Assembly (NCBI GenBank): GCA_052139595.1
Contig: JBKQWK010000209.1
Span: 1 to 5,878 of the forward strand
Length of the DNA: 5,878 bases
Reading direction: 5' to 3'
Origin: JBKQWK01 sp052139595
Lineage (GTDB): Bacteria; Actinomycetota; Thermoleophilia; UBA2241
A program made the translations under genes and the position numbers. The notes under the pieces are model-generated. The model was not told the origin of the DNA. It was given only the letters and a program-made list of their open reading frames with translations, and did no database searches. Shown here one piece after another: positions 5,416-5,878 of this stretch (positions are counted from its first letter, which is position 1; every line of letters starts with the position of its first letter).

Positions 5416-5878
5416 TCAGCCGTAGGTGACTGTAAAAATCGTGCCGGTGGCGCTGATGCCGATCGTCAGTTCGTAACCCTCGACGTGAGCCGTCTCGACG
5501 TACTCGCGCGGCCCGCGACCGAACTCGAACACGCTGGCCAGTGTCTCGGCCTTGATGACGGTCGCGTATCGTTCAACCAAAGGCCGCAGGTCATCGGGCA
5601 GGGCCAGCGCCAGGCTGATCGTGTCCTCAATCCGTAGATCGGCAGCTTTGCGCGCCAGTTGAATAGTGTGCACGATCTCACGTACCAGGCCCTCCTCGCG
5701 GAGTTCGTCGTCAACGAGCGTGTTGAGGGCGACGGTGAAGTCGCCGTCCTGCTCAACCTTGAAGCCTGCCACCGCTCTGGTCTCGATCAGCACTTCGGCG
5801 GCGGTCAGCGTCACCTGCGTACCATCGGCGAGCTTCAGGGCGACTGAGCCGGCGGCGCGGAGCGCCGCCCCACCAACG
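5416..5878 (-). CDS. ileS: isoleucyl-tRNA synthetase, C-terminal part (IleRS2-like), 5' end outside window
   Basis: The visible 153 residues run in frame from the window edge to the TGA at 5416-5418; the catalytic core (HIGH, KMSKS) lies outside. The enzyme charges tRNA-Ile in the cytoplasm. The tail matches the C-terminal region of class I isoleucyl-tRNA synthetases: AAEVLIETRAVAGFKV, then FTVALNTLVDDELREEGLVREIV and the helix IQLARKAADLRIEDTI. There is no Cys in the visible tail, so the Zn-binding CxxC module that ends E. coli-type IleRS1 is absent. This fits the IleRS2 (eukaryote-like) type, but the assignment rests on the tail alone. A GTG at 5814 inside this frame is not a real start, because the frame remains open and similar to the family upstream. 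The methyltransferase follows after 35 nt. Confidence 0.85.
   Translation of the reverse strand, partial: VGGAALRAAGSVALKLADGTQVTLTAAEVLIETRAVAGFKVEQDGDFTVALNTLVDDELREEGLVREIVHTIQLARKAADLRIEDTISLALALPDDLRPLVERYATVIKAETLASVFEFGRGPREYVETAHVEGYELTIGISATGTIFTVTYG

Noticed and set aside
5260..5637. 125-codon plus-strand frame across the methyltransferase/ileS junction
   Set aside because: It overlaps two well-supported genes on the other strand and shows low-complexity Arg/Pro-rich sequence.

Overview
The window is GC-rich bacterial DNA with six protein genes and no RNA gene, transposase or CRISPR array. Two translation starts (the GntR regulator at 1705 and the deacetylase at 4586) lack a Shine-Dalgarno sequence but have a -10-like hexamer 6-7 nt upstream, as in leaderless mRNAs. 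Others (MFS, methyltransferase) have strong Shine-Dalgarno sequences. High GC, possible leaderless starts, a Cys-free IleRS2-type isoleucyl-tRNA synthetase tail and a Ser/Ala-rich lipoprotein deacetylase would suit a Chloroflexota-like or actinobacterial-like genome. This is a low-confidence guess; no phylogenetic marker is complete here.

Left block (1-3206): a 14-TM MFS transporter (minus strand, 47-1510) is divergent from a two-gene plus-strand unit made of a GntR/HutC-type regulator with a UTRA ligand domain (1705-2508) and a stand-alone methyltransferase-type corrinoid (B12)-binding protein (2505-3206). The last two overlap by ATGA. The 194-nt divergent intergenic region holds an AT-rich core where candidate promoters for the two directions overlap, so the regulator could control both sides by binding one site. 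No corrinoid-dependent methyltransferase partner is present, and the unit ends at a convergent gene. That makes the regulator plus lone corrinoid protein plus transporter the most interesting arrangement in the window. The MFS gene is visibly less GC-rich than the rest.

Middle (3207-3329): a 123-nt convergent intergenic region contains a large imperfect inverted repeat whose arms can also fold into two smaller, mutually exclusive hairpins. It probably acts as a terminator for both strands.

Right block (3330-5878, all minus strand): in transcription order, the 3' end of ileS (isoleucyl-tRNA synthetase, cut by the window edge), a class I SAM-dependent methyltransferase 35 nt downstream (probably co-transcribed), then, after 98 nt, a secreted lipoprotein polysaccharide deacetylase (NodB fold) with a FlgD-like Ig domain and an atypical TFDGG catalytic motif. 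The deacetylase may have its own promoter.
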